Assembly: GCA_002296525.1 (NCBI GenBank)
Contig: DBIA01000017.1
Coordinates: 310,001 to 374,000 of the forward strand
DNA: 64,000 nt
Reading direction: 5' to 3'
From: Candidatus Neomicrothrix sp. UBA814
GTDB taxonomy: Bacteria; Actinomycetota; Acidimicrobiia; Acidimicrobiales; Poriferisodalaceae
The notes under the pieces: model-generated
Told to the model about the DNA's origin: nothing
The model's database searches: none
The model's input: only the letters and a program-made list of their open reading frames with translations
Translations under genes and position numbers: made by a program
In this document: piece by piece, positions 50,695 through 59,912 of the stretch
Layout: each line of letters begins with the position of its first letter
Numbering within the stretch: the stretch's first letter is position 1

Positions 50695-51602
50695 TGAAGG
50701 TAGGAATAGCCCCCGGCCGTTACGCAACAGCAATCCATACTGCGCTGACAAAACGCGCCAAGGTTGAAGCTGAGATTCTCTCCAACGGCAACGACCCCGC
50801 CTCTTTCACTTTGGTAATAGCAGTTGACGACGAACCCGCTCCGCCTAGCGCAGATGTCCGGCGATACATCACCCACCACCAGGTTCAAGCAACCCCATGG
50901 ACCGTCGTAGCAGCACGCCACCTCCTATCAGATGCTGTAGGGAAAGGAACTATGACGCCGATCGTGGCACCCCTACCGGTTAGCACTCCACCAATGACCC
51001 CACCGACCCAACCTGGAGTAGCGATATATGACGGCCAAAACCACAAGGACCTCCAAATGGCCCTAGAAGATGCCTTCATTCCTACCCTCGAAATTGATGA
51101 CCCTAACGTCGGCATTCTCATTGACCCATCGAACTCCCAGGGATTCGTTGAACCCTTAAGAGAAGCCATGAGTCAAGAAAAAGTGGTCATCGCAATGCAT
51201 AGCAACGAGGCTGCCAAGGACACGATCCTTCACGACACCAACGGCTATCTCCTCACAAAAACCTCCGAAATTCGACTAGCAGTAGAGGCACTCGTCGCAG
51301 ACAACAACGAACGAGCCCGCTTGGGCTTCGAAGCTCGTAAATCTGTCACTACAGCGAATTGGCAAAGAGTTGTCCGAGCATTGCTTTCAGCCACTCGAAC
51401 CGGAACACCCACGCTTGAAAAATTTAGTGACCTCCCAGCACAAAGAAGGTGGTCCAAAAGACTCGGACATGCCCACCAATGGCGCAGGGCGGAATACGAC
51501 AACGGCACCATCACCAATGGAAATCGAACCCTTCACCTCCACGGCTTAGGTCCACTCCGGCAAGTAACGCTCGAACGCAGTGTCCCGAAGCACGACCAAT
51601 GA
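50691..51602 (+). CDS. Divergent glycosyltransferase-like protein
   Basis: 303 aa, GTG start overlapping the coiled-coil gene. The C-terminal half has a GT4-like tail: G-F-V-E-P-L-R-E-A-M-S-Q-E-K-V-V-I-A, then D-T-N-G-Y-L-L, R-A-R-L-G-F-E-A-R-K. The N-terminal half is short and lacks a clear donor-sugar Rossmann motif, so the enzyme may be partial or inactive. A basic tail follows. It lies at the end of the glycosyltransferase group before the LCP gene, overlapping that region slightly. Confidence 0.6.
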   Translation: MMKVGIAPGRYATAIHTALTKRAKVEAEILSNGNDPASFTLVIAVDDEPAPPSADVRRYITHHQVQATPWTVVAARHLLSDAVGKGTMTPIVAPLPVSTPPMTPPTQPGVAIYDGQNHKDLQMALEDAFIPTLEIDDPNVGILIDPSNSQGFVEPLREAMSQEKVVIAMHSNEAAKDTILHDTNGYLLTKTSEIRLAVEALVADNNERARLGFEARKSVTTANWQRVVRALLSATRTGTPTLEKFSDLPAQRRWSKRLGHAHQWRRAEYDNGTITNGNRTLHLHGLGPLRQVTLERSVPKHDQ

Positions 51603-51633
51603 AACAGCAATTCCTGCGATACGTTCCCTGGAT

Positions 51634-53178
51634 ATGAGCCGAGATCGTCCCCGTCGACACCGTCGACCAACCGAACGGCTACTGTTAGCAGCCCTCGGAG
51701 TCGCTGCTGGCCTCGGGTTTTTAGCAACATTCGTTCTTGGCTACGCGGTTTGGCAACTAGATCGAGTCGAACGATTCGAAGTTAACGACGTCTTGACAGC
51801 TCCAACAATGGCACCCATAACAGCCTCTGGTCTCATCCGGCTCAATGCGTCACAAACACAAGCGGTAGACAAATCATCGGCTGAAACAACTGCGGAGATC
51901 CTGCTACCGCCAGCAATCGTCGACCCAGTAGCTCAGGCTGAAAATTATCTCCTTGTGGGCTCTGACAGCGTCGAAGGTATCTCAGCTACAGATGTCATCA
52001 TGACCGGCAGAAGCCAATCGGTCGGAAACCACCTCGCAGACACGATCATGATTCTTCGACTGCGAAACGATGGAACTGCCGCTGTCGTGTCTGTACCTCG
52101 CGACCTACTCGTCCCCATAGCCAGTACAGACTCAGTAGCAAAAATCAACAGTGCATATAACTTGGACTCGTCTGCTCAAACCAGAGCAGCGCGACTCATC
52201 GAAACAGTTGAAGCTCATTTCAACATTGGACTCCAACACTTCGTAGAAGTAGACCTGGACGGTTTTCGAAGACTGGTCGACGCAATCGGGGGTGTCTCGA
52301 TGTGTTTCAATCGACCGACACGTGACCGAACGATCGAAGACAGCGGCGACCCCACTCAAGGTGGCACCGGTTTCTCGGCGGGCCAAGGTTGGACCCATCT
52401 TGACGGCGACCGAGCATTAGCTTTCGTCCGCAGTCGACGCTTACTCGCGCAACAGCAAGACGGTGAATGGGTCAGACTCGGCGTTTGGAACGACCTCGAG
52501 AGAAATAGTCGACAGCAACAGTTTATTTTTCAGGCATTAGACCAGGCCTTCGACCGGGCTGTAGGGAACCCACGAACCCTCCAACGCTTGCTCAATATCT
52601 TCGCCACCGACGTACGCACCTCAAACACACTGAGCGTCTTCGACGATGGATTGAAGCTGGCGAGACGATTCAAGGGCCTTAACGTCGATAGCGACCTCGA
52701 ACGATATGCGCTTCAGCTGGTCGACGTAACAGTAAATGGTCAAGCAGGCCTGCAACTCATCGATAACGACCACAATCAACGCGTCATACAAATCTTCCAA
52801 GGGGTCGGATGGAATGACGTAATTGAGGAACGAGTCGAAATAACAGTGAGTGGACCCGACTCACTTTCACTGGCCGCAAGGCTGCGAGGCGCCCGCTTCA
52901 ACGCAACTCACCAAGAAGCATCACCAAGTGGCGCTAACCGCATCAGGTACGGAGTCGGAGGCGACAAGGCGGCTCTCCTATTAGCGGCCAGACTGAAAGA
53001 AACGGTTGAAATGCTTCCTGACCCATCGCTTTCTGGGAATCAAATTCGACTCGAGGTAACAACCCAACCGCCCTCAGTCATGGTTGGCTACCGAGCTATT
53101 GAGCCACCACAACCCCTTGCCGCACCAATGACAGAAACTATTCCGCCCCCGCCTCGAACCATAGGAATATGCGGCTGA
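51634..53178 (+). CDS. LytR-CpsA-Psr (LCP) family cell-wall glycopolymer ligase
   Basis: About 514 aa. A basic N-terminus and one membrane helix (about 20-42) are followed by the LCP domain: D-T-I-M-I-L-R-L-R-N-D, V-S-V-P-R-D-L-L-V-P-I, I-N-S-A-Y-N, V-D-L-D-G-F-R-R-L-V-D-A-I-G-G-V and A-L-A-F-V-R-S-R. A LytR_C domain lies at about 390-490. LCP enzymes attach undecaprenyl-linked polysaccharides to peptidoglycan or arabinogalactan outside the membrane. This position within glycosyltransferase genes suggests it finishes the polymer made here. ATG 51634 avoids overlap with the upstream gene. Confidence 0.88.
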   Translation: MSRDRPRRHRRPTERLLLAALGVAAGLGFLATFVLGYAVWQLDRVERFEVNDVLTAPTMAPITASGLIRLNASQTQAVDKSSAETTAEILLPPAIVDPVAQAENYLLVGSDSVEGISATDVIMTGRSQSVGNHLADTIMILRLRNDGTAAVVSVPRDLLVPIASTDSVAKINSAYNLDSSAQTRAARLIETVEAHFNIGLQHFVEVDLDGFRRLVDAIGGVSMCFNRPTRDRTIEDSGDPTQGGTGFSAGQGWTHLDGDRALAFVRSRRLLAQQQDGEWVRLGVWNDLERNSRQQQFIFQALDQAFDRAVGNPRTLQRLLNIFATDVRTSNTLSVFDDGLKLARRFKGLNVDSDLERYALQLVDVTVNGQAGLQLIDNDHNQRVIQIFQGVGWNDVIEERVEITVSGPDSLSLAARLRGARFNATHQEASPSGANRIRYGVGGDKAALLLAARLKETVEMLPDPSLSGNQIRLEVTTQPPSVMVGYRAIEPPQPLAAPMTETIPPPPRTIGICG

Positions 53179-53316
53179 AAGCCTTTTCCGTTCGCACTCA
53201 ACACAACAACAACGCGCACAAAGCCGACCCGCGCCCATCAACGCCTCTGATGTAGTTAGCATCGGGGCTGTGTCTAACCTGCCGCACCACATATTCTGCG
53301 ATCAAAGGCATTGCCC

Positions 53317-54597
53317 GTGAGCGGCGTTGCTGTCATCGGAGCTGGTTACGTTGGCCTCACTACAGCAACGTGTCTTGCTCACCTAGGCCACACCGTAATT
53401 TGCGCCGATATCGACGAAAAAAAAGTCGATGCACTAAACAAAGGCGAGGTACCAATCCACGAAACACGCCTACCGGAACTCCTCCGGGACGGGCTATCCC
53501 AACAAACGCTCAAATTTGTCGTCGGAGCTCGCCAAGCGGTTACAGACAGCGAATTCGTATTTCTTTGCCTCCCCACACCCCAAAGCGACGATGGACGAGC
53601 CGATATCTCCGCGATCTCTCAAGTCATCGAAGAAATCCGAGAGATCATCCCGGCTGGAAGCACCATCGTCAACAAGTCCACAACACCGGTTGGTACCAAC
53701 GCAGCCATCCAGTCGTTAGTGCGCCGTGGTGACGTCGCAGTGGTGTCAAACCCAGAGTTTCTTCGCGAAGGTGTCGCAGTTACCGACTTCCTGCAGCCAG
53801 ACAGAATCGTCATTGGCTCAACCGACCCTGAAGCAGCACAAAAGGTGTCCGGTCTATATAACGCCGTTGACGCACCCATAATTACTGTCGACCCCCTGTC
53901 CGCAGAAACAATCAAATACGCAACTAACTCCTTTCTGGCTACCAAGGTGTCGTTTGTTAACGCCTTAGCGGCTGTGTGCGAAGCCGTCGGCGCGGATATC
54001 GAATCAGTCATACGAGGACTCGGAGCAGATCAACGTATCGGATCACGTTTCTTGCAACCCGGCCCTGGTTGGGGAGGCTCTTGTTTCCCTAAAGACATGC
54101 AAGCCTTGGTGCGAATGGCCGATGACGCCGGATACCAATTCGATCTTTTACGCGCTGTCATCGAAGCAAATGAACAACAATTTGCACGCGTTGTGAGCAA
54201 AGTCGAACGACTCGTCGGAGACAAACTCGGAGGCGCAAAAATCTCATTGCTTGGCCTGACCTTCAAAGCACATACCGATGATCTCAGAAACTCGCCCGCC
54301 CTCGAGGTAGCCAAGCTACTCAGCAGCGAAGGAGCACGACTTATCGCATATGACCCAATGGTGGAAAGCAATTCGGGGCTGCCCACAGAAATCGAACTAG
54401 CGCAGAACATAGAACAGGCCTTAACAGGTTCCGATGCAGTAGTCATCCTCACCGAATGGCCCGAATTCACGAGAGCCAACTGGGGAGCTTTACGCGACTT
54501 TATGAACGCCCCTCGGGTCCTTGATGCCCGCAATGCGCTTGATCGACGTGCAATGCTGGACCTCGGGTTCCAATACGATGATCTCGGCAGAATATAA
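53317..54597 (+). CDS. ugd: UDP-glucose 6-dehydrogenase
   Basis: About 426 aa, GTG start (TTG 53311 is an alternative). NAD site I-G-A-G-Y-V-G-L-T-T-A-T-C-L; N-P-E-F-L-R-E-G and the catalytic cysteine in G-P-G-W-G-G-S-C-F-P-K-D are diagnostic. It oxidises UDP-glucose to UDP-glucuronate, a building block for acidic polysaccharides. It precedes a run of three GT4 glycosyltransferases on the same strand. Confidence 0.93.
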   Translation: MSGVAVIGAGYVGLTTATCLAHLGHTVICADIDEKKVDALNKGEVPIHETRLPELLRDGLSQQTLKFVVGARQAVTDSEFVFLCLPTPQSDDGRADISAISQVIEEIREIIPAGSTIVNKSTTPVGTNAAIQSLVRRGDVAVVSNPEFLREGVAVTDFLQPDRIVIGSTDPEAAQKVSGLYNAVDAPIITVDPLSAETIKYATNSFLATKVSFVNALAAVCEAVGADIESVIRGLGADQRIGSRFLQPGPGWGGSCFPKDMQALVRMADDAGYQFDLLRAVIEANEQQFARVVSKVERLVGDKLGGAKISLLGLTFKAHTDDLRNSPALEVAKLLSSEGARLIAYDPMVESNSGLPTEIELAQNIEQALTGSDAVVILTEWPEFTRANWGALRDFMNAPRVLDARNALDRRAMLDLGFQYDDLGRI

Positions 54598-54639
54598 AAA
54601 CGCCCATTACATGACACATCAGAGCGCGAGGCTCTCCAA

Positions 54640-55752
54640 GTGACACCCGAACTACGCGTCCTCATAACTATGGAGGCGGCGTGGCATCGGGTGCCGGGAG
54701 GCACCGGTCGAGTTGCTGTCGACTTAGCCAACGCATTGTCACGCCGCAATGACATTGAAATAGAAGGCGTAGCTGCGTGGCACCTTAACCCGCCCTCACA
54801 GAACTATCAGACCTCCATTGACGTTCAACGACTTCGATGTCCCAGACCACTCCTGTATGAGTGCTGGGCCCGCAGTCCCAGACCGCGACTCAAATCCACA
54901 AAGCATCACCTGGTTCACTCAACCACCATTGTCGTCCCACCTCCAGGGGACGTTCCTATGGTGGCCAACGTCCACGATCTAGCGTTTCGCCGATTCCCCG
55001 AACGTTTCCCAAAACGATCCAGAAAACTCTTTGAACGCTCCTGGCAGCGTGTACTGGAAAGAGCTGACGCAGTTCTATGCCCCTCAGCCGCGACATCGGC
55101 TGATCTCCTTGCAGCCGGTCTCGACGCGCACCGTCTTCACCTCGTCCCGCTAGGGCATGACCCACTCAATGTAAGCCCAGAAGCGCTATTAGAAACGCGT
55201 GAACAATTCGGTGTGCAAGGCAGATTTGTGCTGGCAGTAGGGACTCTAGAACCTCGAAAAAATATTCCAACGCTCATCGAGGCATTCAACAACATCGCCC
55301 CCTCCCACGACGTGGAACTCGTTCTTGCTGGACCGCTCGGATGGGGAGTTGCGCCTGAAGAGCTACTGGCTTCGTTGGATGAAGCGGCTAAAAATAAAAT
55401 CCGAATCATCGGCGAAGTCACCGCAGCCCAACTAGCAGCGCTCTACACCGACGCCTCAGCTTTCTGTTATCCCAGCCTGCTCGAAGGATTCGGTCTACCG
55501 GTGCTGGAAGCTATGTCTTACAACACTCCAGTTGTTACATCTAAAGGAACAGCTACAGAAGAAGTCGCCGGAGACGCCGCCCTTATGGTCGACCCCGCCT
55601 CGGTTGACGAAGTAAGCGATGCACTCGACTTTCTGCTTACAAGTGAATCCGAAGCCCAAAAATTGGCAGACCGCGGATACCAACGAAGCAAAACGTTTAG
55701 CTGGGACGCAACGGCCGCCGCTACCGTCGACGTCTATAGGAAGCTGACGTGA
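54640..55752 (+). CDS. GT4 glycosyltransferase
   Basis: 370 aa, GTG start. The GT-B fold shows an N-terminal acceptor domain (R-V-P-G-G-T-G-R-V-A-V-D-L-A) and a C-terminal donor domain with V-G-T-L-E-P-R-K-N-I-P-T-L-I-E-A-F and the E-x7-E motif Y-P-S-L-L-E-G-F-G-L-P-V-L-E-A-M. Retaining transfer from a nucleotide sugar is expected; the donor is unknown, possibly GDP-mannose or UDP-glucuronate made by neighbouring genes. Its stop overlaps the next GT4 gene (GTGA). Confidence 0.9.
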   Translation: MTPELRVLITMEAAWHRVPGGTGRVAVDLANALSRRNDIEIEGVAAWHLNPPSQNYQTSIDVQRLRCPRPLLYECWARSPRPRLKSTKHHLVHSTTIVVPPPGDVPMVANVHDLAFRRFPERFPKRSRKLFERSWQRVLERADAVLCPSAATSADLLAAGLDAHRLHLVPLGHDPLNVSPEALLETREQFGVQGRFVLAVGTLEPRKNIPTLIEAFNNIAPSHDVELVLAGPLGWGVAPEELLASLDEAAKNKIRIIGEVTAAQLAALYTDASAFCYPSLLEGFGLPVLEAMSYNTPVVTSKGTATEEVAGDAALMVDPASVDEVSDALDFLLTSESEAQKLADRGYQRSKTFSWDATAAATVDVYRKLT

Positions 55753-56825
55753 CACGAATCGCTATCAACCTTCTTTGGTTACGCCCAGGTCAAGTAGGCG
55801 GTTCGGAAACATATGCCATCCGGCTGCTGAAGGCAATAAGTAAAAACCAAAACTTTCCACCGATAGAAATCTTCGCCTCAGCAGCAACCATCGATCGCTA
55901 CCCGTTCCTGGAAACGGACTTCGCAATTAATCGACACACTCCAAGACTCGGTCGCGGAGGTCGAATTTGGCTAGAAAACAGGCTGTTCGCCGACCTGCAA
56001 GGCGCCGAGGTAACTCACCATTTAGGCGGCACAATCCCCAAACATCAACAAAACGACCAAGCGCTTGTCACAATCTATGACATCCAATATCGCGACTACC
56101 CGCAAAACTTTTCAGGCATAAAGCGACGCTACCTAGACAAAGCTATTCAACGCGCTCTCAACGACACACACACCGTATGCGTAATGAGTGAATTCACTGC
56201 ACGTTGTCTAGAAGAGCACTTCGGCTATCCAAAAGAAAGATGCCACATAGTGCCACCCGCAATAGAAGCAGCGGTCGCCCTTGAGACCTGTGAACGGAAA
56301 ACAGAAAACTATCTCCTTTACCCAGCGGTCACTTGGGCACACAAAGAACACAAATTTCTGATCAAAGTTATAGAACAACTCAAAGACCTTGATCTCATCT
56401 TCGTTGGAGGTCAGGGACCACTCCACAACGAAGTGATGAAGGCAATAAAAAGTTCTCCAGCTGCAGACCGCATAACGCACCTTGGCAACGTCGACGAAGA
56501 AAAGCTCGACCGTCTATACCGACATGCACTCTGTACGACATTCCCATCGCAATATGAAGGCTTCGGCCAACCGGTTATTGAAGCAATGACGAGAGGATGT
56601 CCAGTCATCTCAAGCACAGGAGGGGCGCTACCTGACACAGTCGGTGCAGGTGGCATAACAATCCCAACAGAACTCGACCAATGGATCGAGGCAGTAAATA
56701 CCATCCGTCAACCGGATACAAGACAACGATGGATCGAACACGGCTTCAAACGAGCTTCCAACTTTTCTAATAACCAAGCAGCCACAGCCCAACTAGCCGT
56801 ATACAACGCACTTCTCCAACAATGA
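55749..56825 (+). CDS. GT4 glycosyltransferase
   Basis: 358 aa, GTG start. The N-terminal G-Q-V-G-G-S-E-T-Y-A-I-R-L-L and the donor-site motif F-P-S-Q-Y-E-G-F-G-Q-P-V-I-E-A-M place it in GT4. The middle sequence V-T-I-Y-D-I-Q-Y-R-D-Y-P is typical of polysaccharide mannosyl- or rhamnosyltransferases. It is translationally coupled to the previous GT4 and lies 12 bp from the next one. Confidence 0.9.
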   Translation: MTRIAINLLWLRPGQVGGSETYAIRLLKAISKNQNFPPIEIFASAATIDRYPFLETDFAINRHTPRLGRGGRIWLENRLFADLQGAEVTHHLGGTIPKHQQNDQALVTIYDIQYRDYPQNFSGIKRRYLDKAIQRALNDTHTVCVMSEFTARCLEEHFGYPKERCHIVPPAIEAAVALETCERKTENYLLYPAVTWAHKEHKFLIKVIEQLKDLDLIFVGGQGPLHNEVMKAIKSSPAADRITHLGNVDEEKLDRLYRHALCTTFPSQYEGFGQPVIEAMTRGCPVISSTGGALPDTVGAGGITIPTELDQWIEAVNTIRQPDTRQRWIEHGFKRASNFSNNQAATAQLAVYNALLQQ

Positions 56826-56837
56826 AGCATTGACTCC

Positions 56838-58073
56838 ATGCGCATCACAGTTATCTGCCCCCACTTCGCCCCAGATACAGCCCCAACAGGCCAGGTCATC
56901 ACAGAAATAGTCCGCGAGCTACAAAATCTCGGTCACCATATCCATGTAGTCACCTCTCTTCCCTGGTACCGCAACCACTCCGTAGAAGATGGATGGCGAG
57001 GGCGACTGTTCGCAACAGAAAAAACCAGCTGGGGACGGATCACCCGAATACACCCGTTCATATCGAATAAGCGCACCAACCTCTTAGCTCGCGCAATTGC
57101 ATTTGCCTTATTCAGTCTCGTAACCGCCTTGGCGGCAAGCATCGGTCGACGGACCCAACTCATATTGGCAATGAGCCCACCACTAACCCTCGCTCCAGCA
57201 GGTTGGATAGCAGCTAGAAGACACAGAGCGCCGTTAGTACTCAATATCCAAGACGTTCACCCCGACGCTGCCATAGAAACGGGAACACTGAACGATGAGC
57301 GAGTCATTGGCTTGCTTAAACGCCTAGAAATCTTCAGCTACAGAAAAGCAGATGCAATCACAGTGCTATCCCGAGATCTAAAGGAAAGGCTGTCGAACAG
57401 AGTTGAAGACGAAAGCAAAATATTGGTAATTCCCAATTTCGTAGACACCGAACGGATCTATCCCGCCGAGAAGCACAACTCCTACCGCGAAGAACTAGGG
57501 GTCACAGATGAAACAGTTGTCCTCTACGCAGGCAACATAGGTTTTTCGCAACCATTAGAGATTGTTCTAGAAGCCGCTCAACACCTTGCTCATCGTGATG
57601 ACATCCTCTTCGTTATCAACGGAAACGGTTCGCGAAGAGCTCACTTGGAAACTGCATCTGAAGAAATACCAAATGTCACCTTCATGGACTACCAACCAAA
57701 CTCGCGGTTGAACGAAGTTCTCGCCTGTGGAGATATCCACATCATTCCGCTGAAGCCTGGGCTCGGTTCGATCAGTGTCCCTTCCAAGCTCTACTCCATC
57801 CTTGCCGCTGGACGGCCTGTGCTGGCAAGCGTTGACCCTGGAACGGAAATAGATGCAGTGGTTACGCAATCTGGTGCCGGTAGAAGCGTCAGAGCAGGCG
57901 ACACAGAAGCGTTCATTGCAGCGTTAGAGGCCCTGATCGACGATCCCAACGGTCGAGCCGCTGCCGGGCTAAACGCCCGCCATTTCGCGGAAGAATGGCT
58001 CTCATCTGAAGCTATTGGAGAGACATACAACAATTTATTTTTTGAGCTCCTAGAGCAAAGGAAGAGCCCATAG
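56838..58073 (+). CDS. GT4 glycosyltransferase (WcaI/WbuB-like)
   Basis: 411 aa. The start I-T-V-I-C-P-H-F-A-P-D-T-A-P-T-G and the acceptor region V-H-V-V-T-S-L-P-W-Y match the WcaI/WbuB subgroup. The donor site is V-P-S-K-L-Y-S-I-L-A-A-G-R-P-V-L-A, which in this subgroup replaces E-G-F-G. Two hydrophobic stretches (about 88-110) may bind the membrane. It likely adds a sugar to a lipid-linked intermediate. Confidence 0.9.
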   Translation: MRITVICPHFAPDTAPTGQVITEIVRELQNLGHHIHVVTSLPWYRNHSVEDGWRGRLFATEKTSWGRITRIHPFISNKRTNLLARAIAFALFSLVTALAASIGRRTQLILAMSPPLTLAPAGWIAARRHRAPLVLNIQDVHPDAAIETGTLNDERVIGLLKRLEIFSYRKADAITVLSRDLKERLSNRVEDESKILVIPNFVDTERIYPAEKHNSYREELGVTDETVVLYAGNIGFSQPLEIVLEAAQHLAHRDDILFVINGNGSRRAHLETASEEIPNVTFMDYQPNSRLNEVLACGDIHIIPLKPGLGSISVPSKLYSILAAGRPVLASVDPGTEIDAVVTQSGAGRSVRAGDTEAFIAALEALIDDPNGRAAAGLNARHFAEEWLSSEAIGETYNNLFFELLEQRKSP

Positions 58074-58115
58074 AGCGCGTAACCGAGGCCTATAGGCGGT
58101 AACTTGGCGGACGGT

Positions 58116-58904
58116 ATGGCCAGATCAGCAGCAGCGAAAAAAGTAGCCAAAGCAGCCAGCGCGGGAGCCGGCGGTAAAGGCGCCGGTTCAGAACGAAAGA
58201 TCTTGTTTCCCGCAGCTATGGTCCTCGTAGCACTTTTGGGCATAGCGCTTGTGGTTGTCGCTCGAAATCAACGAGCTGATCTTGCTCCAGCGGGAGACCC
58301 TGGACTGGAAGATCACTGGCACAGCGCATATGACATATACGTCTGCGACGAAATAGACCCCGCTTCTTTTGCTAATGACTCAGAAGACGATCGGACCGGT
58401 ATTCATACCCATGGCGACGGGCTCATCCACATCCACCCATTCGTAAGCACCGTTACCGGTCAATACGCCACCTTGGGAGCATTCTTTAACGAAAACGAGA
58501 CTGCATTTGACGACAGCACTTTTGAACTGCCCAGTGGTTCAGTAATTTCAGAAGACGACTTCACATGTAATGGCGAGGCGGCAGAACTTCGGGTACTTAA
58601 GTGGAATCAGTTGACGGCAGAAAAGCCAGTTGTTTTCACCGAAGATTTAGAAGATGTGCGCCTTAACGAAAATGGTCAACTGTTTATGTTTGCCATAGTT
58701 GGCGAGAGCTACGAGAACTCGGATATTCCGCGCCCAGACGATGCATACCTCCGACAGTACTTAGGACTTTCAGCGGAACAACAACCTCTCGGTGAAGGAG
58801 ATGAGGGAGAGACAGGCCCGATCCTGCCAGCAACCTCGGAACCATTCGAAACAGAAGAACCGGCAACCGAAATACCTGAGTCAGGTGAGCCCAGCGACGG
58901 CTGA
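58116..58904 (+). CDS. Membrane-anchored His-rich protein of unknown function
   Basis: About 262 aa. A Lys/Ala/Gly-rich basic N-terminus precedes one membrane helix (about 34-53); the rest is outside. The outer domain has a striking H-T-H-G-D-G-L-I-H-I-H-P cluster that could bind a metal, two cysteines that could pair, and an acidic Pro/Thr-rich tail. The family is recognisable as recurring in actinobacteria but I know no function. ATG 58116 is preferred over TTG 58104. It precedes the nucleotidyltransferase by 6 bp. Confidence 0.68.
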   Translation: MARSAAAKKVAKAASAGAGGKGAGSERKILFPAAMVLVALLGIALVVVARNQRADLAPAGDPGLEDHWHSAYDIYVCDEIDPASFANDSEDDRTGIHTHGDGLIHIHPFVSTVTGQYATLGAFFNENETAFDDSTFELPSGSVISEDDFTCNGEAAELRVLKWNQLTAEKPVVFTEDLEDVRLNENGQLFMFAIVGESYENSDIPRPDDAYLRQYLGLSAEQQPLGEGDEGETGPILPATSEPFETEEPATEIPESGEPSDG

Positions 58905-58910
58905 TCCAAC

Positions 58911-59912
58911 ATGTTCGCAATAGTGCTCGTGGGTGGTTTCGGTACTCGCCTCCGGCCGCTCACTGAACACGTCCCCAAACAGATGCTGCCTATCTGTGGA
59001 GTGCCCATGATCGAATGGGTCGTAGGTCACTTGGCCGACCACGGTGTAGAAAAGGTCGGATTGGCCATGGGCTACCGACCTGATGCCTTCCTCGAGGCTT
59101 ACCCGAATGAACACATAGCTACGACCCCGTACCAGGTTGCAGTAGAAAGTGAACCGCTGGGAACAGCCGGAGCGATTCGCTTTGCAGTCGAGCAATTTCA
59201 ACTGACAGAGACTTTTCTAGTGCTGAACGGTGACGTGCTGACTGACCTTGACGTACGGGCGCTAGTTGAATTTCACCGCGATGTTCAAGCCGAAGCGACG
59301 ATTGCCTTACAACCTGTTGATGACCCCTCGAGTTTCGGAGTGGTTACTACCGACAACCGTGGCCGAGTTGAAGCATTCATCGAAAAACCTGAAAAAGGGT
59401 CTGCTCCCTCAAACAACATCAACGCAGGAACCTACGTTCTGGAACCTTCTGCGGTAGAGCAGATCCCGCAGGGCCGGCCTGTTTCTGTCGAAAGAGAAAC
59501 GTTTCCCGAATTAGCTGCAAAAGGCACCCTCTACGCTCTGCCCTCGGCAACGTATTGGCTTGATACAGGCACCCCCCGGCAATTCATTCAAGCCAACCTG
59601 GACATGTTGAATGGCAAACGAAAGCAGCTGCCTGACCTACCTGATGCGGAGATCGACCCCAAATCGTTAATTACACAATCGGTCATTGGAAACGGAAGCG
59701 AAGTAGAAGCGGGCGCCGTCATTGATAAATCTGTTTTGCTTGACGGCTGTCGGATAGGGGCTAACAGCGAAATACTTGGATCTGTCCTTTCCGAAGATGT
59801 CTATGTAGGTCAAGGAGCGCGGTTGGATGGATGCGTAATTGGGCAAGGGCAACGTATCCAACCTGGAGAAGTGCTTATGAACGAGAGTCGACCGGAGGCT
59901 GGTTCGGCCTAA
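58911..59912 (+). CDS. Sugar-1-phosphate nucleotidyltransferase with left-handed beta-helix
   Basis: 333 aa. The catalytic domain opens V-L-V-G-G-F-G-T-R-L-R-P-L-T and continues P-K-Q-M-L-P-I-C-G-V-P-M-I. From about residue 245 hexapeptide-like repeats follow (I-G-N-G-S-E-V-E-A-G-A-V-I, I-G-A-N-S-E-I-L-G), the C-terminal beta-helix of ManC/GlmU-like GDP-mannose or glucose nucleotidyltransferases. The donor nucleotide is not certain. It supplies activated hexose to the glycosyltransferases beside it and converges on cofE by 4 bp. Confidence 0.9.
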   Translation: MFAIVLVGGFGTRLRPLTEHVPKQMLPICGVPMIEWVVGHLADHGVEKVGLAMGYRPDAFLEAYPNEHIATTPYQVAVESEPLGTAGAIRFAVEQFQLTETFLVLNGDVLTDLDVRALVEFHRDVQAEATIALQPVDDPSSFGVVTTDNRGRVEAFIEKPEKGSAPSNNINAGTYVLEPSAVEQIPQGRPVSVERETFPELAAKGTLYALPSATYWLDTGTPRQFIQANLDMLNGKRKQLPDLPDAEIDPKSLITQSVIGNGSEVEAGAVIDKSVLLDGCRIGANSEILGSVLSEDVYVGQGARLDGCVIGQGQRIQPGEVLMNESRPEAGSA

